DNA from: Streptomyces griseoviridis
Lineage (GTDB): Bacteria; Actinomycetota; Actinomycetes; Streptomycetales; Streptomycetaceae
NCBI RefSeq assembly: GCF_005222485.1
Contig: NZ_CP029078.1
Coordinates: 7,007,501 to 7,071,500, forward strand
Direction: 5' to 3'
DNA length: 64,000 bases
In this document: positions 43,959 through 53,187 of the stretch, piece after piece
Position numbering within the stretch: the first letter of the stretch is position 1
Layout of the letters: the number at the start of each line of letters is the position of its first letter
The notes under the pieces: generated by a model
Told to the model about the DNA's origin: nothing
The model's database searches: none
What the model saw: the letters and a program-made list of their open reading frames with translations, nothing else
Translations under genes and position numbers: made by a program

Positions 43959-45640
43959 CGTCGTCGTCCCGCCGCCGGTAGCGGCCCGCGCGCCGGGTTC
44001 CCCGGGCCGCCGCTCCACAGGTTCTCCAGCGCCGTGGTGTCCAGGTCGTGGCCCTCGGTCCAGAGCCGGGACACCGCGCCGAGCACGGCCCTGCGGTCCG
44101 CCGCCGGGTCGCTCGGGCGGGCCGGAAGCATCGGGACCACCGCGCTCGCCCCGCTGCGCACCGCCGGGTGGCGGCGCGTGAACGACGCCAGCGTCTGCCG
44201 CGGCCCCGCCTCCACCAGCAGCATGTCCTCCGCGGCGAGCAACTCGTCGAGGGCCGGTCCGAAGTACACCGTGTCGGTGATCTGCCGCGCCCAGAACCGC
44301 GGGCTCAGCGCCTCCGGTTCGCCCATCAGCCCGCCCGTGTAACCGGAGTAGAGCGCGAGGCCGGGGGGCCGGAACCGGATGCCGGCGTACGCGCGCTCGA
44401 CGGCCGCCGAGGCCGGTGCCATCGCGGGGGAGTGGAAGGGGCTGGTCGCCGGCACCGCCACCACCGTGTACCCGTCGTCCCGCAGCCGCTTCCCGACGGC
44501 GGACAGCGGGGCGGCCGGACCGGCCAGCATCGTCTGGAGCCGGGCGTTGACGGCGGCCACGGCCACCTCGCCGACCAGGTAGGGCCGCAACCGCTCCGCC
44601 GAAGCGGCCACCGCGAGCATCCCCCCGGCGGGCACCGACAGCGCGTGCCGGACGCGGGCCCGCATCATCGCGACCGCGTCCCCGAGGGACACCACACCGG
44701 CGAAGACCGCCGCCACCAGTTCGCCCGCGCTGTGCCCGAGCAGGGCCGTCGGACGGACCCCCCAGCTCATGACCATCGAGCCGAGCGCGTAGTCCACGGC
44801 GAACAGCAGCGGCTGCGCCCGCCGGACGTCGTCGACCGGGACAACCGGGTCGTGCGGGCTGAGCCAGTCGGCGCGGACGGCCGCGCCCTCGGCGCCCATC
44901 AGTCCGAGGACCGTGTCGACGGCCTCGGTGAACACCTGGTCCCGCGTGTAGAGCCCGGCCGCCATCGCGGTGTGCTGCGAGCCCTGGCCGGGGAAGAGCA
45001 GGGCCACCGGGCGGGGCCGGCCGGCCGTGACCTGCTCGGCGGCGTCGAGGGCGGCGGCCGGGTCCGCGCGTGCGCACAGGGCCGCGCCCCTGACGGGCCC
45101 CGCCGCCGGACCGCAGGGCACCACCGCGGGCAGCGCCCGGAACACGTCGTCGGTCAACTCGCGGGCCACCGGGCGCAGTCGGTCCCGGGTCCCGGCCGCG
45201 TCCGCCGGGGTGCGGCCCGACCAGAGCAGCAGCCGCGAGGTGTCGTCGGCCGGCGCCCCGGCCGGCTCCCGATCGCGGGGAGCCCCGCGCCGGGTCACCC
45301 GGGTGACCCGGACCGTGCCGGGCGCACCGGTCAGGTTCACCACCAGCACCAGGTCCTCGGCGCCGTCCGCGAGCGTCCTGTGCGCGAGGGCCAGGGCGCC
45401 GAGCGGGGAGACCGCCGTCCGGACGGGGACCCCCTCGACGACGGTGCCGCCCGGCGGCGAGGCGTCCCGGGTCACCACCACCACGGCCGCCGCCCGCGTC
45501 GGCGCGTCGACGAGGCCGTGGGCGGCCAGCGCGGTGCGGACCAACCGCAGGTCACCCTGCGGACGGTGCGCCCCGCCCGTCTCAGGGACCGTCAACTCCG
45601 CTGTGGCCAGGGACAGTTCGGTACGAGCTGTGGAGCGCAT
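43955..45640 (-). CDS. Stand-alone PKS acyltransferase with long N-terminal extension
   Basis: 561 aa. The start at ATG 45640 follows GGGAGGAG. The acyltransferase domain (about 210-510) has LFPGQGSQ, the nucleophile Ser304 in GHSAGE, and catalytic His403 in SPFHSPAM. Residues 135-180 resemble the post-KS linker of modular type I PKSs (LLLWSGRTPADAAGTRDRLRPV), and residues 30-110 look like a KS-domain remnant, so the gene may derive from a modular PKS. It should transfer malonyl, or a special acyl group, onto the ACP encoded just upstream; its start overlaps the 3' end region of the ACP operon neighbour closely. Confidence 0.88.
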   Translation of the reverse strand: MRSTARTELSLATAELTVPETGGAHRPQGDLRLVRTALAAHGLVDAPTRAAAVVVVTRDASPPGGTVVEGVPVRTAVSPLGALALAHRTLADGAEDLVLVVNLTGAPGTVRVTRVTRRGAPRDREPAGAPADDTSRLLLWSGRTPADAAGTRDRLRPVARELTDDVFRALPAVVPCGPAAGPVRGAALCARADPAAALDAAEQVTAGRPRPVALLFPGQGSQHTAMAAGLYTRDQVFTEAVDTVLGLMGAEGAAVRADWLSPHDPVVPVDDVRRAQPLLFAVDYALGSMVMSWGVRPTALLGHSAGELVAAVFAGVVSLGDAVAMMRARVRHALSVPAGGMLAVAASAERLRPYLVGEVAVAAVNARLQTMLAGPAAPLSAVGKRLRDDGYTVVAVPATSPFHSPAMAPASAAVERAYAGIRFRPPGLALYSGYTGGLMGEPEALSPRFWARQITDTVYFGPALDELLAAEDMLLVEAGPRQTLASFTRRHPAVRSGASAVVPMLPARPSDPAADRRAVLGAVSRLWTEGHDLDTTALENLWSGGPGNPARGPLPAAGRRR

Positions 45641-45675
45641 CCGGGTCTCCTCCCGTCGCGTGGCGCGGTGCCGCT

Positions 45676-45948
45676 TCACCCGGCCCCGGGGAGGTCGCCG
45701 CCCGCGTTGATCAGCGCCAGCAGGGCGCGCGGGGTGTCCGCGTCGGCGACCGTCTCGTCCGGCAGCCGGACGCCGTACTCGCGCTGGACCTGGCCGATGA
45801 CCTCGAGCATGGCCAGGGAGTCGTAGCCGAGGTCGTCGAAGGAGACGTCCAGGACGTCCCCGTCCAGGTCGACGCCCTCCTCCTCGCCCGCGCTCTCCCG
45901 CAGCATCCGGGTGAGATCGGCCAGGGTTACCGTGGTGCCTGTGGACAT
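45676..45948 (-). CDS. Acyl carrier protein (type II PKS)
   Basis: 90 aa. The phosphopantetheine attachment Ser44 lies in the LGYDSLAMLE motif. It lies between the chain-length factor and the acyltransferase genes, the expected place for a minimal PKS ACP. It must be activated by a phosphopantetheinyl transferase encoded elsewhere. Confidence 0.95.
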   Translation of the reverse strand: MSTGTTVTLADLTRMLRESAGEEEGVDLDGDVLDVSFDDLGYDSLAMLEVIGQVQREYGVRLPDETVADADTPRALLALINAGGDLPGAG

Positions 45949-45977
45949 GGCGGGGTCCTCTCGTCGGGGTCGGACGG

Positions 45978-47198
45978 TCAGTCGTCGGTTCGGCGCAGCA
46001 CCAGGGCCGCGTTGAAGCCCCCGTAGCCGCGGGCCAGCACCAGGGCCGACCGGGGCGCGGTGTCCCGGGGTCTGTCGGTCACCAGGTCGAGGCCGTAGTC
46101 GGGCGCGGGGTCCGGCACGTTGACGGTCGGCGGGATCACCCCGTCGCGCAGGGCGAGCAGCGCGGTGGCGACGTCGAGGGCGGCGCCGCCCGCCAGGAGC
46201 CTGCCGGTCATCGTCTTGGGCACGGTCACCGGCACTCCGCGCGGCCCGAACAGCCCGCTGATCGCGGCCGCTTCGGCGCGGTCCAGCGCGAGGACGCCCG
46301 CTCCGTCGGCGAAGACCACGTCGATGTCCCGCGCGGTGAGACGGGCGTCGGCGAGGGCGTTCTCGGCCGCCCGCCGCAGCCCGGGGGGCCGGCCGCTGCC
46401 GGGCGCCGGGTCCATCGTCGCCGCGTATCCGGCGATCTCCCCGTAGACGCGCGGCGCGCCCCGCTCCCGCGCCGAGGCGGCGTCCTCGACGACGATGACG
46501 GCGCCCCCCTCACCGACGACGTATCCGCGGGCGTCGGCGGAGAACGGCAGGTAGGCGCGGTCCGGGTCGCGGGCGGTGCTCATGAGCCCCGAGGCGATCT
46601 GCGGCACCCACCCCCAGGGGCACAGCGCGGCGTCCACCCCGCCCGACACCACGAGCGGGGTGCCCTTGCGGATGTGGCGCCGCGCGTGGCCGAGGGCGTC
46701 GATGCCCCCGGCCTGTTCGGTGAGCAGGACCCCGCTGGGGCCGCGCATCTTGTGCCGGATGGAGATCTGGCCGGTGTTGACCGCGTAGAACCAGGCGAAG
46801 GACTGGTACGCGCTGACGTGTTCCTTGCCCTTGCTCCACAGGTTCTCCAGCTCCCGCTGGCCGAACTCGACGGCCCCGCCCGAGGCCGCGGTGACCACGC
46901 CCATCCCGTACTCGGGCAGCCGCCGCAGGTCGGCGCCCGCGTCGCCGATCGCCCAGTCGGCGGCGGCCAGGGCGATGCGGGTCATGTGGTCGGTCTGCGG
47001 CATCAGCCGGCTGGGGATGTGGTCCTCGGCGACGAACCCCTTGATCTCCCCGGCGAGCACGGACGGGTACTGGGTGGCGTCGAAGCGGGTCAGCGGGGCG
47101 AGGCCGGTGCGTCCGGCGAGGGTGGCCTTCCAGAACGCCTCCGTGCCGAGGCCGTTGGGCGCCGCGACCCCGAGGCCCGTGACGACGGCGCGGGTCAT
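45978..47198 (-). CDS. Type II PKS chain-length factor (KS beta)
   Basis: 406 aa. It has the KAS fold, but the active-site Cys is replaced by Gln162 ([10 protein letters not shown]), the hallmark of KS beta. It pairs with the ketosynthase to set chain length and to generate acetyl-ACP by decarboxylation when acetate priming is used. Its ATG overlaps the ketosynthase stop (ATGA), so the heterodimer partners are translated in coupled fashion. Residues around the gate region ([15 protein letters not shown]) are small, which may permit a longer chain than act-type octaketides, but this is tentative. Confidence 0.95.
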   Translation of the reverse strand: MTRAVVTGLGVAAPNGLGTEAFWKATLAGRTGLAPLTRFDATQYPSVLAGEIKGFVAEDHIPSRLMPQTDHMTRIALAAADWAIGDAGADLRRLPEYGMGVVTAASGGAVEFGQRELENLWSKGKEHVSAYQSFAWFYAVNTGQISIRHKMRGPSGVLLTEQAGGIDALGHARRHIRKGTPLVVSGGVDAALCPWGWVPQIASGLMSTARDPDRAYLPFSADARGYVVGEGGAVIVVEDAASARERGAPRVYGEIAGYAATMDPAPGSGRPPGLRRAAENALADARLTARDIDVVFADGAGVLALDRAEAAAISGLFGPRGVPVTVPKTMTGRLLAGGAALDVATALLALRDGVIPPTVNVPDPAPDYGLDLVTDRPRDTAPRSALVLARGYGGFNAALVLRRTDD

Positions 47199-48457
47199 GA
47201 CCGCACCTCGGGTCCGGTGAGGAGCATGGCGCTCTGGAACCCGCCGAAGCCGCTGCCGACGCTGAGCACCACGTCGGCCTGCTGCCTGCGCGCGGTCAAC
47301 GGGATGTAGTCGAGGTCGAGTTCGGGGTCGGGTTCGTGCAGGTTGGCGGTCGGGGGCAGCACCCCGTGCTCGATCGCCAGGGCGCAGGCGACGACCTCCA
47401 GGGCGCCGATCGCGCCGAGCGAGTGCCCGATCATCGACTTGATGGAGCTGATCGGCACCGCGTAGGCGTGGTCGCCGAGGCTGCGCTTGAACGCGCCTGT
47501 CTCGTGGCGGTCGTTCATCTTGGTGCCGGAGCCGTGGGCGTTGACGTAGCCGATGGAGTCGGGCGGCAGCCTGGCCTCCTGGAGGGCGGCGTCGATGGCC
47601 TCGGCCATCTCGCGTCCGTCCGGCTTGAGGCCCGTCATGTGGTACGCGTTGCAGCGGGCGGCGAACCCGGCGATCTCGGCGTAGATGTGCGCCCCGCGCC
47701 GCCTGGCGCTCTCCCACTCCTCCAGGACCATGACCGCGGCGCCCTCGCCGAGGACCAGTCCGCCGCGACTGCGGTCGAAGGGCCGGCAGGCGCGCTCCGG
47801 TTCGTCGTTGTGCGGGGTGGTGGCGTGGATGGCGTCGAAGCATGCGGAGGTGATGGGGGAGATGGGGGCCTCGGTGGCGCCCGCCATCATCACGTCGACG
47901 CTCCCCTCCCTGATCAGCTCCACCGCGTGCCCGACCGCGTCGAGCCCCGAGGTGCAGCCGGTGGAGATCACGGCGGCCGGACCCTCGGCGCCCGCGACCC
48001 AGGCGACCTCGGCCGCCATCGTGTTGGGCACGAAATGCCGGTACAGCTCGGGCACCGCGTACCGGTGGTCGACGTTCCACGTCCGGCCGCCGTCGCTGAC
48101 GACGACGTACTCGCGCTCCAGACTCGTGGTGCACCCCACGGCGCTGCCGATCGACGTGCCGATCCGGTCGGGTGCCAGCCGGGCGACGTCGAGACCGCTG
48201 TCGGCGAGCGCCTCGCGTGCGCTCACCACGGCGAACTGGGCGGCCCGGTCGAGGCGTCGGATCTCCTGCGGGGTCAGACCCGCGGCCACCGGGTCGAAGT
48301 CGCACTCGGCCGCGACCCGGGAGCGGAAGGGCGACGGGTCGAAGAAGCTGATGGTGCGGGTGGCGGACCGGCCGGAGGTGAGGAGTTCCCAGTACTCCTT
48401 CACCCCGATGCCTCCGGGGGCCACCGTGCCCAGGCCCGTGACGGCGACTCTGCGCAT
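47195..48457 (-). CDS. Type II PKS ketosynthase alpha
   Basis: 420 aa. Catalytic triad Cys168 (STGCTSGLD), His308 (NAHGSGT) and His345 (IGHSLGA) is complete and spaced as in the actinorhodin KS. The KAETGAFK-type segment ([13 protein letters not shown]) is that of aromatic rather than polyene (highly reducing) systems. Start at ATG 48457 with GAGGTGAGG. First gene of the operon KS-CLF-ACP-AT-small protein. The 294 bases upstream have no gene; no clear SARP heptamer repeats could be recognised there. Confidence 0.96.
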   Translation of the reverse strand: MRRVAVTGLGTVAPGGIGVKEYWELLTSGRSATRTISFFDPSPFRSRVAAECDFDPVAAGLTPQEIRRLDRAAQFAVVSAREALADSGLDVARLAPDRIGTSIGSAVGCTTSLEREYVVVSDGGRTWNVDHRYAVPELYRHFVPNTMAAEVAWVAGAEGPAAVISTGCTSGLDAVGHAVELIREGSVDVMMAGATEAPISPITSACFDAIHATTPHNDEPERACRPFDRSRGGLVLGEGAAVMVLEEWESARRRGAHIYAEIAGFAARCNAYHMTGLKPDGREMAEAIDAALQEARLPPDSIGYVNAHGSGTKMNDRHETGAFKRSLGDHAYAVPISSIKSMIGHSLGAIGALEVVACALAIEHGVLPPTANLHEPDPELDLDYIPLTARRQQADVVLSVGSGFGGFQSAMLLTGPEVRS

Positions 48458-48751
48458 GGTCCTCACCTCGTTTCCGTGCGGACCGAGCTGCCGCGGGTCC
48501 GCGGGCCGGGCGGAGTTGTGCCAGTCACTGTGGAGGTCCCTCTCTCGTCGATCCGGTCCGGTGGGCCAGCGTGCGAGACGCCGCAGGGTCGCTGTCGACG
48601 CGTCCCGCCCGCTGAATCGGCCGGCGGCGCGCTCGTGACGGGACGCCGGTGGCGATCCGGTTCATCGTTCGGCGGCCGCCTCGACGGACGCTCGTGCCGG
48701 CATGGAGCCCGGCGCGCGGACGGCCGGTCACGGCCGGGGCGACGGCCCAGC

Positions 48752-49543
48752 TCAGAGGGCCGCGACCTCCAGCTCCAGGGCCGGATCGCCGACCAGGATC
48801 GACTGGTGCAGCCGCTGGAGCCTGGCGGACGGTTCGAGGCCGAGCTCCTCGACGAGGGTGGCGCGCAGCTGCTGGAACGCCTGAAGGGCCCGCCAGGCGT
48901 TGCCCGACCGGTAGGCGGCCAGCATGAGCAGCGCGCAGAAGTTCTCGTGCATCGGGTAGCGGGCCGTCAGCACGGTCAGCTCGGGCACGAGTTCGCAGTG
49001 CCTGGCCAGGCGCAGGTCGGCGCCGACGCGCCGTTCGAGCACCGCGAGCCGGCCCTGGTCGACGCGGAGCACCTCAAGCTCAAGCACCCTCCCGATCCGC
49101 ACGTCGACCAGCGCGGGACCCCGCCACACGGCCAGGGCCCGGCCGAGCAGGTCGGAGGCTGCGCGGTCGTCGTGCGCGTCGAGGGCGGCCCGGCCGGCCG
49201 CGGCGAACCGCTCGTACTCGTGGGCGTCGACCTCGCCCGGGGGTATGTCGAGCAGGTAGCCGCCGTGCCGGGTGACCAGGACGTCCTTGGCGCCGCGCGC
49301 CGCGTCCCGGGGGAGCGCCGCGGCGATCCTGCGGCGCAACTGGAGAATGTAGGTCTGCAACGTGGTCGCGGCACTGCGGGGCACCGCCTCTCCCCAGATC
49401 TCCTCCATCAGCGTGGACACCGTGACGACATGGCCCGCCTGGAGGGCGAGCACCGCGAGGATCTGCCGCGGTTTGGCGGCGGTCGGGACCACCGAGATCC
49501 CGTTCTCCTGTGCGCTCAGCGGACCCAGCACCTTGATTTCCAT
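48752..49543 (-). CDS. SARP-family pathway activator
   Basis: 263 aa. The start at ATG 49543 follows GAGGGGAG. N-terminal OmpR-type winged helix (about 1-95: VLGPLSAQENG...ILAVLALQAGHVVTVSTLMEEIWG...LQTYILQLRRRI) and bacterial transcriptional activation domain (about 105-250). It is the short form without ATPase domain, like ActII-ORF4 and DnrI, which activate aromatic polyketide clusters. It almost certainly switches on the PKS genes around it. Confidence 0.93.
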   Translation of the reverse strand: MEIKVLGPLSAQENGISVVPTAAKPRQILAVLALQAGHVVTVSTLMEEIWGEAVPRSAATTLQTYILQLRRRIAAALPRDAARGAKDVLVTRHGGYLLDIPPGEVDAHEYERFAAAGRAALDAHDDRAASDLLGRALAVWRGPALVDVRIGRVLELEVLRVDQGRLAVLERRVGADLRLARHCELVPELTVLTARYPMHENFCALLMLAAYRSGNAWRALQAFQQLRATLVEELGLEPSARLQRLHQSILVGDPALELEVAAL

Positions 49544-50097
49544 CTGCGCTCCCCTCGTACACCGGTACGACAGTGGTGGAGCCTCGCACTTCGGGCCGGG
49601 GCGGGCACAGTGAGCCAGACACGAGCGGCGTCGTGAATATGTCATAGCGAATGGGTGAGGGCGGCACTACCAGGAGTCACAGAATCCCATCGAGAATCTA
49701 CAGGTGCCGGGGCGCCGCCCGGAGCACCGTCCACGCGGTCTGTCAAGACAAGGAGCAGCCGTCGGGGCGGTGGCCGAAGGGCGGTGCCGGGCGCCGTCCG
49801 GTAGTGGCGCACCGCCGCGAACCAGCCACGTTTCGGATCATTGCGGAGTGGGTGGTTCTGTCCCGCGGCCCGCGGCCGGGCATGCGCCCAGGGCCCCCGG
49901 GTATCCGAGGGGCAGCGCCGGTGAATTGATCACCGTGTCCGGGGAGGCTGGTTTTGTGCAGGTGTAAATCACGGACGGTGATCACACCGTAGGCACCGGT
50001 TGTACCGGAACCACGTCCTGTTATTATCGCTCCGATATGCCGGTGGCTTTTGCAATGTGACCAACAGTGCATTGGATCTCAGGTATACGGGGGACAG
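49544..50097. promoter_or_regulatory. 554-base divergent control region with paired inverted repeats
   Basis: The largest gene-free gap of the cluster. CGGTGA-N5-TCACCG (49919-49935) and ACGGTG-N4-CACCGT (49975-49990) are related inverted repeats 40 bases apart, lying in a stretch that turns AT-rich (TTATTATCGCTCCGATATG, 50020-50039). Both the SARP and the histidine kinase promoters should be here. The sites may bind the pathway regulator or a pleiotropic repressor; no coding frame with convincing codon use is seen. Confidence 0.5.
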
Positions 50098-51279
50098 GTG
50101 GATGCTCTTTGTCGTGGAGATTCTCGCAACGCGAAACGATCGGACCTCACACGAGTGGCTCTCCAGATAGCCCGCTCGCTGATCGTTGCCTTGGTGCTGA
50201 GCCATGGTGTGCTGGTTCTGGCCGATGTGGCCCAACGTTCTCGCGGTACGGGCGAGACAGTCGTCTATGGTTTGTGCGCGGTAATACTGCTCGGTTTCCA
50301 GGCCGTTCTCCCATTTCTTTCCTATCAGCGATGGGAGCCGGCGAGCAGAGTTTCCGTCTTCTTTTTCGTCGCGGCCGCCACTTATTTCACGGTGGCGTTC
50401 GGCGGAATGAGTTGGAACGGTCTGACCGGCCCGCTGGCCGGTTCGGCACTGCTTCTGCTCACCGGAATTCGGGCCTGGGGCGCCTTCGCGGTCGTCGTCG
50501 CGGTGCTGCCCCTGCGCGCCCTGGCCCACGACTCGCCGCTGCTGCCCGCCGTCGGGCTCGCCCTGGTCTCGGGTCTCGGCGGGCTCGTCGTCCTCGGCCT
50601 CTGCCGGCTGACCCATCTGGTCTCCGAGGCGTGGGCCTCCCGCGCGGAGGCGGCCCGCAGCGCCGTCGTGAGCGAGCGGCTGCGCTTCTCCATGGACCTG
50701 CACGACCTGCTCGGCTTCAGCCTGTCGTCGATCGCGCTGAAGAGTGAGCTGATCTACCGGCTGGTGCCCAACAGACCCGACCAGGCCCGCAAGGAGATCG
50801 ACGAGATCCTCGGCATCTCCCGGCAGGCCCTGTCCGACGTACGACTGGTCGCCCGCGGCTACCGCGACATGTCCCTGGAGGGCGAGGCGTCCTCGGCGCG
50901 TTCCGTCCTGGACTCGCTCGGGGTCGCCGTGCGGGTGGACATCCGGTGCGGCAGCCTGCCCCCGGCCGTGGACGCCGTCCTGGCCACCGCGGTCCGCGAG
51001 GGCGTGACCAACGCGCTGCGCCACGCCTGCGTCCGGCACATCACGATCCGGGTGGCCGACGAGCGGGAGAAGGTGCGGCTCGTGGTGGCCAACGACGGAG
51101 TGGCCCGCGCCCCGGCCGAGCCGTGCCGCTCCGACGGCACCGGCCTGCACAACCTGGCCAGCCGGTTCGACGTCGTCGGAGGCCGCGTCGACACCGCGAT
51201 GGTCGACGACGGCTGGTTCCACCTGGTGTGCGAGGTCCCGCTCGCCGTGTCGCTCGGCTCAGGTCGGCCGCCCTCCTGA
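50098..51279 (+). CDS. NarL-type sensor histidine kinase
   Basis: 393 aa if it begins at GTG 50098, which has GGGGGA just upstream; a TTG at 50050 or GTG at 50155 are alternatives. Four to five membrane helices (about 20-180), then HisKA_3 with phosphoacceptor His202 (MDLHDLLGFSLSSIALKSEL) and an ATPase domain (VREGVTNALRHAC; GTGLHNLASRF). It is the DesK-like class with no extracellular sensor domain. The first 100 codons use more A/T-ending codons, including ATA, than the neighbours. Probable cognate of the response regulator 21 bases downstream. Confidence 0.85.
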   Translation: MDALCRGDSRNAKRSDLTRVALQIARSLIVALVLSHGVLVLADVAQRSRGTGETVVYGLCAVILLGFQAVLPFLSYQRWEPASRVSVFFFVAAATYFTVAFGGMSWNGLTGPLAGSALLLLTGIRAWGAFAVVVAVLPLRALAHDSPLLPAVGLALVSGLGGLVVLGLCRLTHLVSEAWASRAEAARSAVVSERLRFSMDLHDLLGFSLSSIALKSELIYRLVPNRPDQARKEIDEILGISRQALSDVRLVARGYRDMSLEGEASSARSVLDSLGVAVRVDIRCGSLPPAVDAVLATAVREGVTNALRHACVRHITIRVADEREKVRLVVANDGVARAPAEPCRSDGTGLHNLASRFDVVGGRVDTAMVDDGWFHLVCEVPLAVSLGSGRPPS

Positions 51280-51300
51280 GAGGGAGAGAGGAGGTTCACG

Positions 51301-51912
51301 TTGTCCGTCAGAGTCCTCATCGCCGAAGACGTCTCCATGCTCCGTGAGGCCCTCGTCGCCCTCCTTGAACTGGAGAGCGACCTGGAGGTCGTGGCGGCCG
51401 TCGGACGCGGCGACGCCATTGTGCCCACCGCCCTGCGGGCCAGGCCCGACGTCGCCGTCATCGACATCTCGCTGCCCGGCATCGACGGGCTGAGCGCCGC
51501 CAAGGAACTCCACAGACAGCTCCCGCACTGCCGGACCATCATGATGACCGGCATGGGCCGCTCGGGCACCCTGCGCCGAGCGCTGGACGCCAAGGTCGCC
51601 GGATTCCTGCTGAAGGACTCCGACCCGCACCGGCTCGCCCAGGCCATCCGCGCCGTGGCGGCGGGCCAGCGCGCCATCGACCCCGAACTCGCCCTGTCCG
51701 CGTGGGACGTCCAGGACACCCCCCTGACCAGACGGGAACTGGAGGTGCTCAGGCTGGCGGCCCAGGGAGCCGAGGCCGGTGAGATCGCCGGCCGGCTCTA
51801 CCTCACCAAGGGGACCGTCCGGAACTACCTGACCTCCATCGTCACCAAGCTCAACGCCCGCAACCGGGTCGACGCGGTCCGGATCGCGGAGCAGGCGGGC
51901 TGGATCCCCTGA
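51301..51912 (+). CDS. NarL/LuxR-type response regulator
   Basis: 203 aa from TTG with AGAGGAGG upstream. Receiver with phosphoacceptor Asp55 (VAVIDISLPGIDG) and the conserved Lys in LLKDSDP; LuxR HTH (LTRRELEVLRLAAQGAEAGEIAGRLYL). It forms a pathway-situated two-component system with the sensor gene upstream, and together with the SARP gives the cluster two layers of control. Confidence 0.92.
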   Translation: MSVRVLIAEDVSMLREALVALLELESDLEVVAAVGRGDAIVPTALRARPDVAVIDISLPGIDGLSAAKELHRQLPHCRTIMMTGMGRSGTLRRALDAKVAGFLLKDSDPHRLAQAIRAVAAGQRAIDPELALSAWDVQDTPLTRRELEVLRLAAQGAEAGEIAGRLYLTKGTVRNYLTSIVTKLNARNRVDAVRIAEQAGWIP

Positions 51913-52073
51913 CCACGCGGGGAACGGCAGCCCGACGCCCCCGCGGGGTCCGGCAGCCGGAAGCGGCCCGGGAACACTCCCAGGGCCGCGCGCCGGGGGA
52001 GCGGGAACCCGCCGTGATCCGACTCGTGATCCGACTCCCCGCCCCGGGCCGGCCCGCCGTCTGGACATCGCGG

Positions 52074-52099
52074 AGACGCCCCGGTCGCCCGGGGCGTCT
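52074..52099. terminator. Hairpin terminator between convergent regulator and cyclase genes
   Basis: A perfect 11-bp stem (52074-52084 with 52089-52099, AGACGCCCCGG arms) on a TCGC loop. Short direct repeats GGGGATCACGC follow near 52110-52135. Confidence 0.8.
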
Positions 52100-52151
52100 G
52101 GGTCTCACGGGGGGATCACGCGGGGATCACGCGGCAATCACGCCCGCGCGG

Positions 52152-53123
52152 TCACGGCGTCCCGCCCTCCACGTGCCGCTTCGCCCTGAGCAGGGTCGCC
52201 GAGCTGTTCGCGGTGAGGGACCGCTCGATCATCGCGCGCGCCTCGGCCGGCTCGGTGCCCGGCCCCAGTACCCGGCGCACGCCCTGCGGGTCGACCACCA
52301 CCGTGTGCCAGGAGGTGACCCGCGCCACCCGCGCGCCGGACGCGTCCCTGACGTCCTCCACGACCCACCGCCCGGTGTGGCCGCTCATCACCGGCGGCGG
52401 GGTCGTCTGCTTGTAGACGATCAGCCCCCGCTCCGGGAAGCACAGCCGGACCGAGGACGTGGTGTGCGCCGAACCGTCCGGGCCGTAGGTGTCCATCGTC
52501 ATGTGCTGCACGCCGGGCTCCTCCTCGCGCAGATCGAGCCGGGCCACGTGCGGAAGCCGGCTCGGCCACAGCTCGGCCCTGGCGAGGAAGTCGAAGGCCG
52601 CCCGCGGGTCGCCGTGGATGTCCTGCCGGGTGCTGAAGGTGAACCTCGACTGCGCGAACTCCGCGAACCGCTCGGCCGTCGTCCGCAACGCGTGCAGTTC
52701 GGCGGTGCTGTTGGCCTCCACCGCGTTCTCGATCAGCCGCACGCCCTCCGGGTCGTCGTCGACGGCTCGGTAGTCGTGCAGCAGCGTCACCCGGCAGCCG
52801 CCCGCCGTCTCCTCGATCCGCCAGGTGCCGCCCATCGACGCCACCGGCGGCGCCGACACCACCTGGCGGAACGTCACCGTCCGCGCCTCGGGGTCGAGGA
52901 TCCGCCGGGACGCCCAGGTGCGCACCCGGCCGTTCGCGAACGCCCAGATCCGCAGCTCCTGCCGGCGCTCCGTCCCGCTCTCCACCTCGCAGTGCACCGT
53001 CGGACCGAAGACGTCGGGCCAGCCGGCCGCGTCGGCGACGAGACGGTAGACGTCCGCGGCCGGCGCCGCGATGGCGACCCCGTGCTCCGTGACATGCGTG
53101 GGTTCCGCGCTGCTCCGCACCAC
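52152..53123 (-). CDS. Didomain aromatase/cyclase
   Basis: 323 aa from GTG with AGAGGAAG upstream. Two SRPBCC (polyketide cyclase) domains in tandem: residues 10-150 (EHGVAIAAPAADVYRLVADAAGWPDVFGPTV) and 165-310 (RQDIHGDPRAAFDFLARAELWPSRLPHV). Didomain cyclases fold and aromatise the first ring of the nascent poly-beta-ketone, usually in pathways that use C9 ketoreduction. It ends the starter-unit operon, 64 bases after the KSIII gene. Confidence 0.92.
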   Translation of the reverse strand: MVRSSAEPTHVTEHGVAIAAPAADVYRLVADAAGWPDVFGPTVHCEVESGTERRQELRIWAFANGRVRTWASRRILDPEARTVTFRQVVSAPPVASMGGTWRIEETAGGCRVTLLHDYRAVDDDPEGVRLIENAVEANSTAELHALRTTAERFAEFAQSRFTFSTRQDIHGDPRAAFDFLARAELWPSRLPHVARLDLREEEPGVQHMTMDTYGPDGSAHTTSSVRLCFPERGLIVYKQTTPPPVMSGHTGRWVVEDVRDASGARVARVTSWHTVVVDPQGVRRVLGPGTEPAEARAMIERSLTANSSATLLRAKRHVEGGTP

Positions 53124-53187
53124 AGGACACTTCCTCTCGGTAGGGCCGCCGCGGCGGCCTCGGTCTTGTCGGGCCCGGCACCGGGCG

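Noticed and set aside
49651..49929. 92-aa open frame in the SARP/sensor gap
   Set aside because: No Shine-Dalgarno sequence, mixed codon use and no recognisable pattern; the gap is better read as regulatory.
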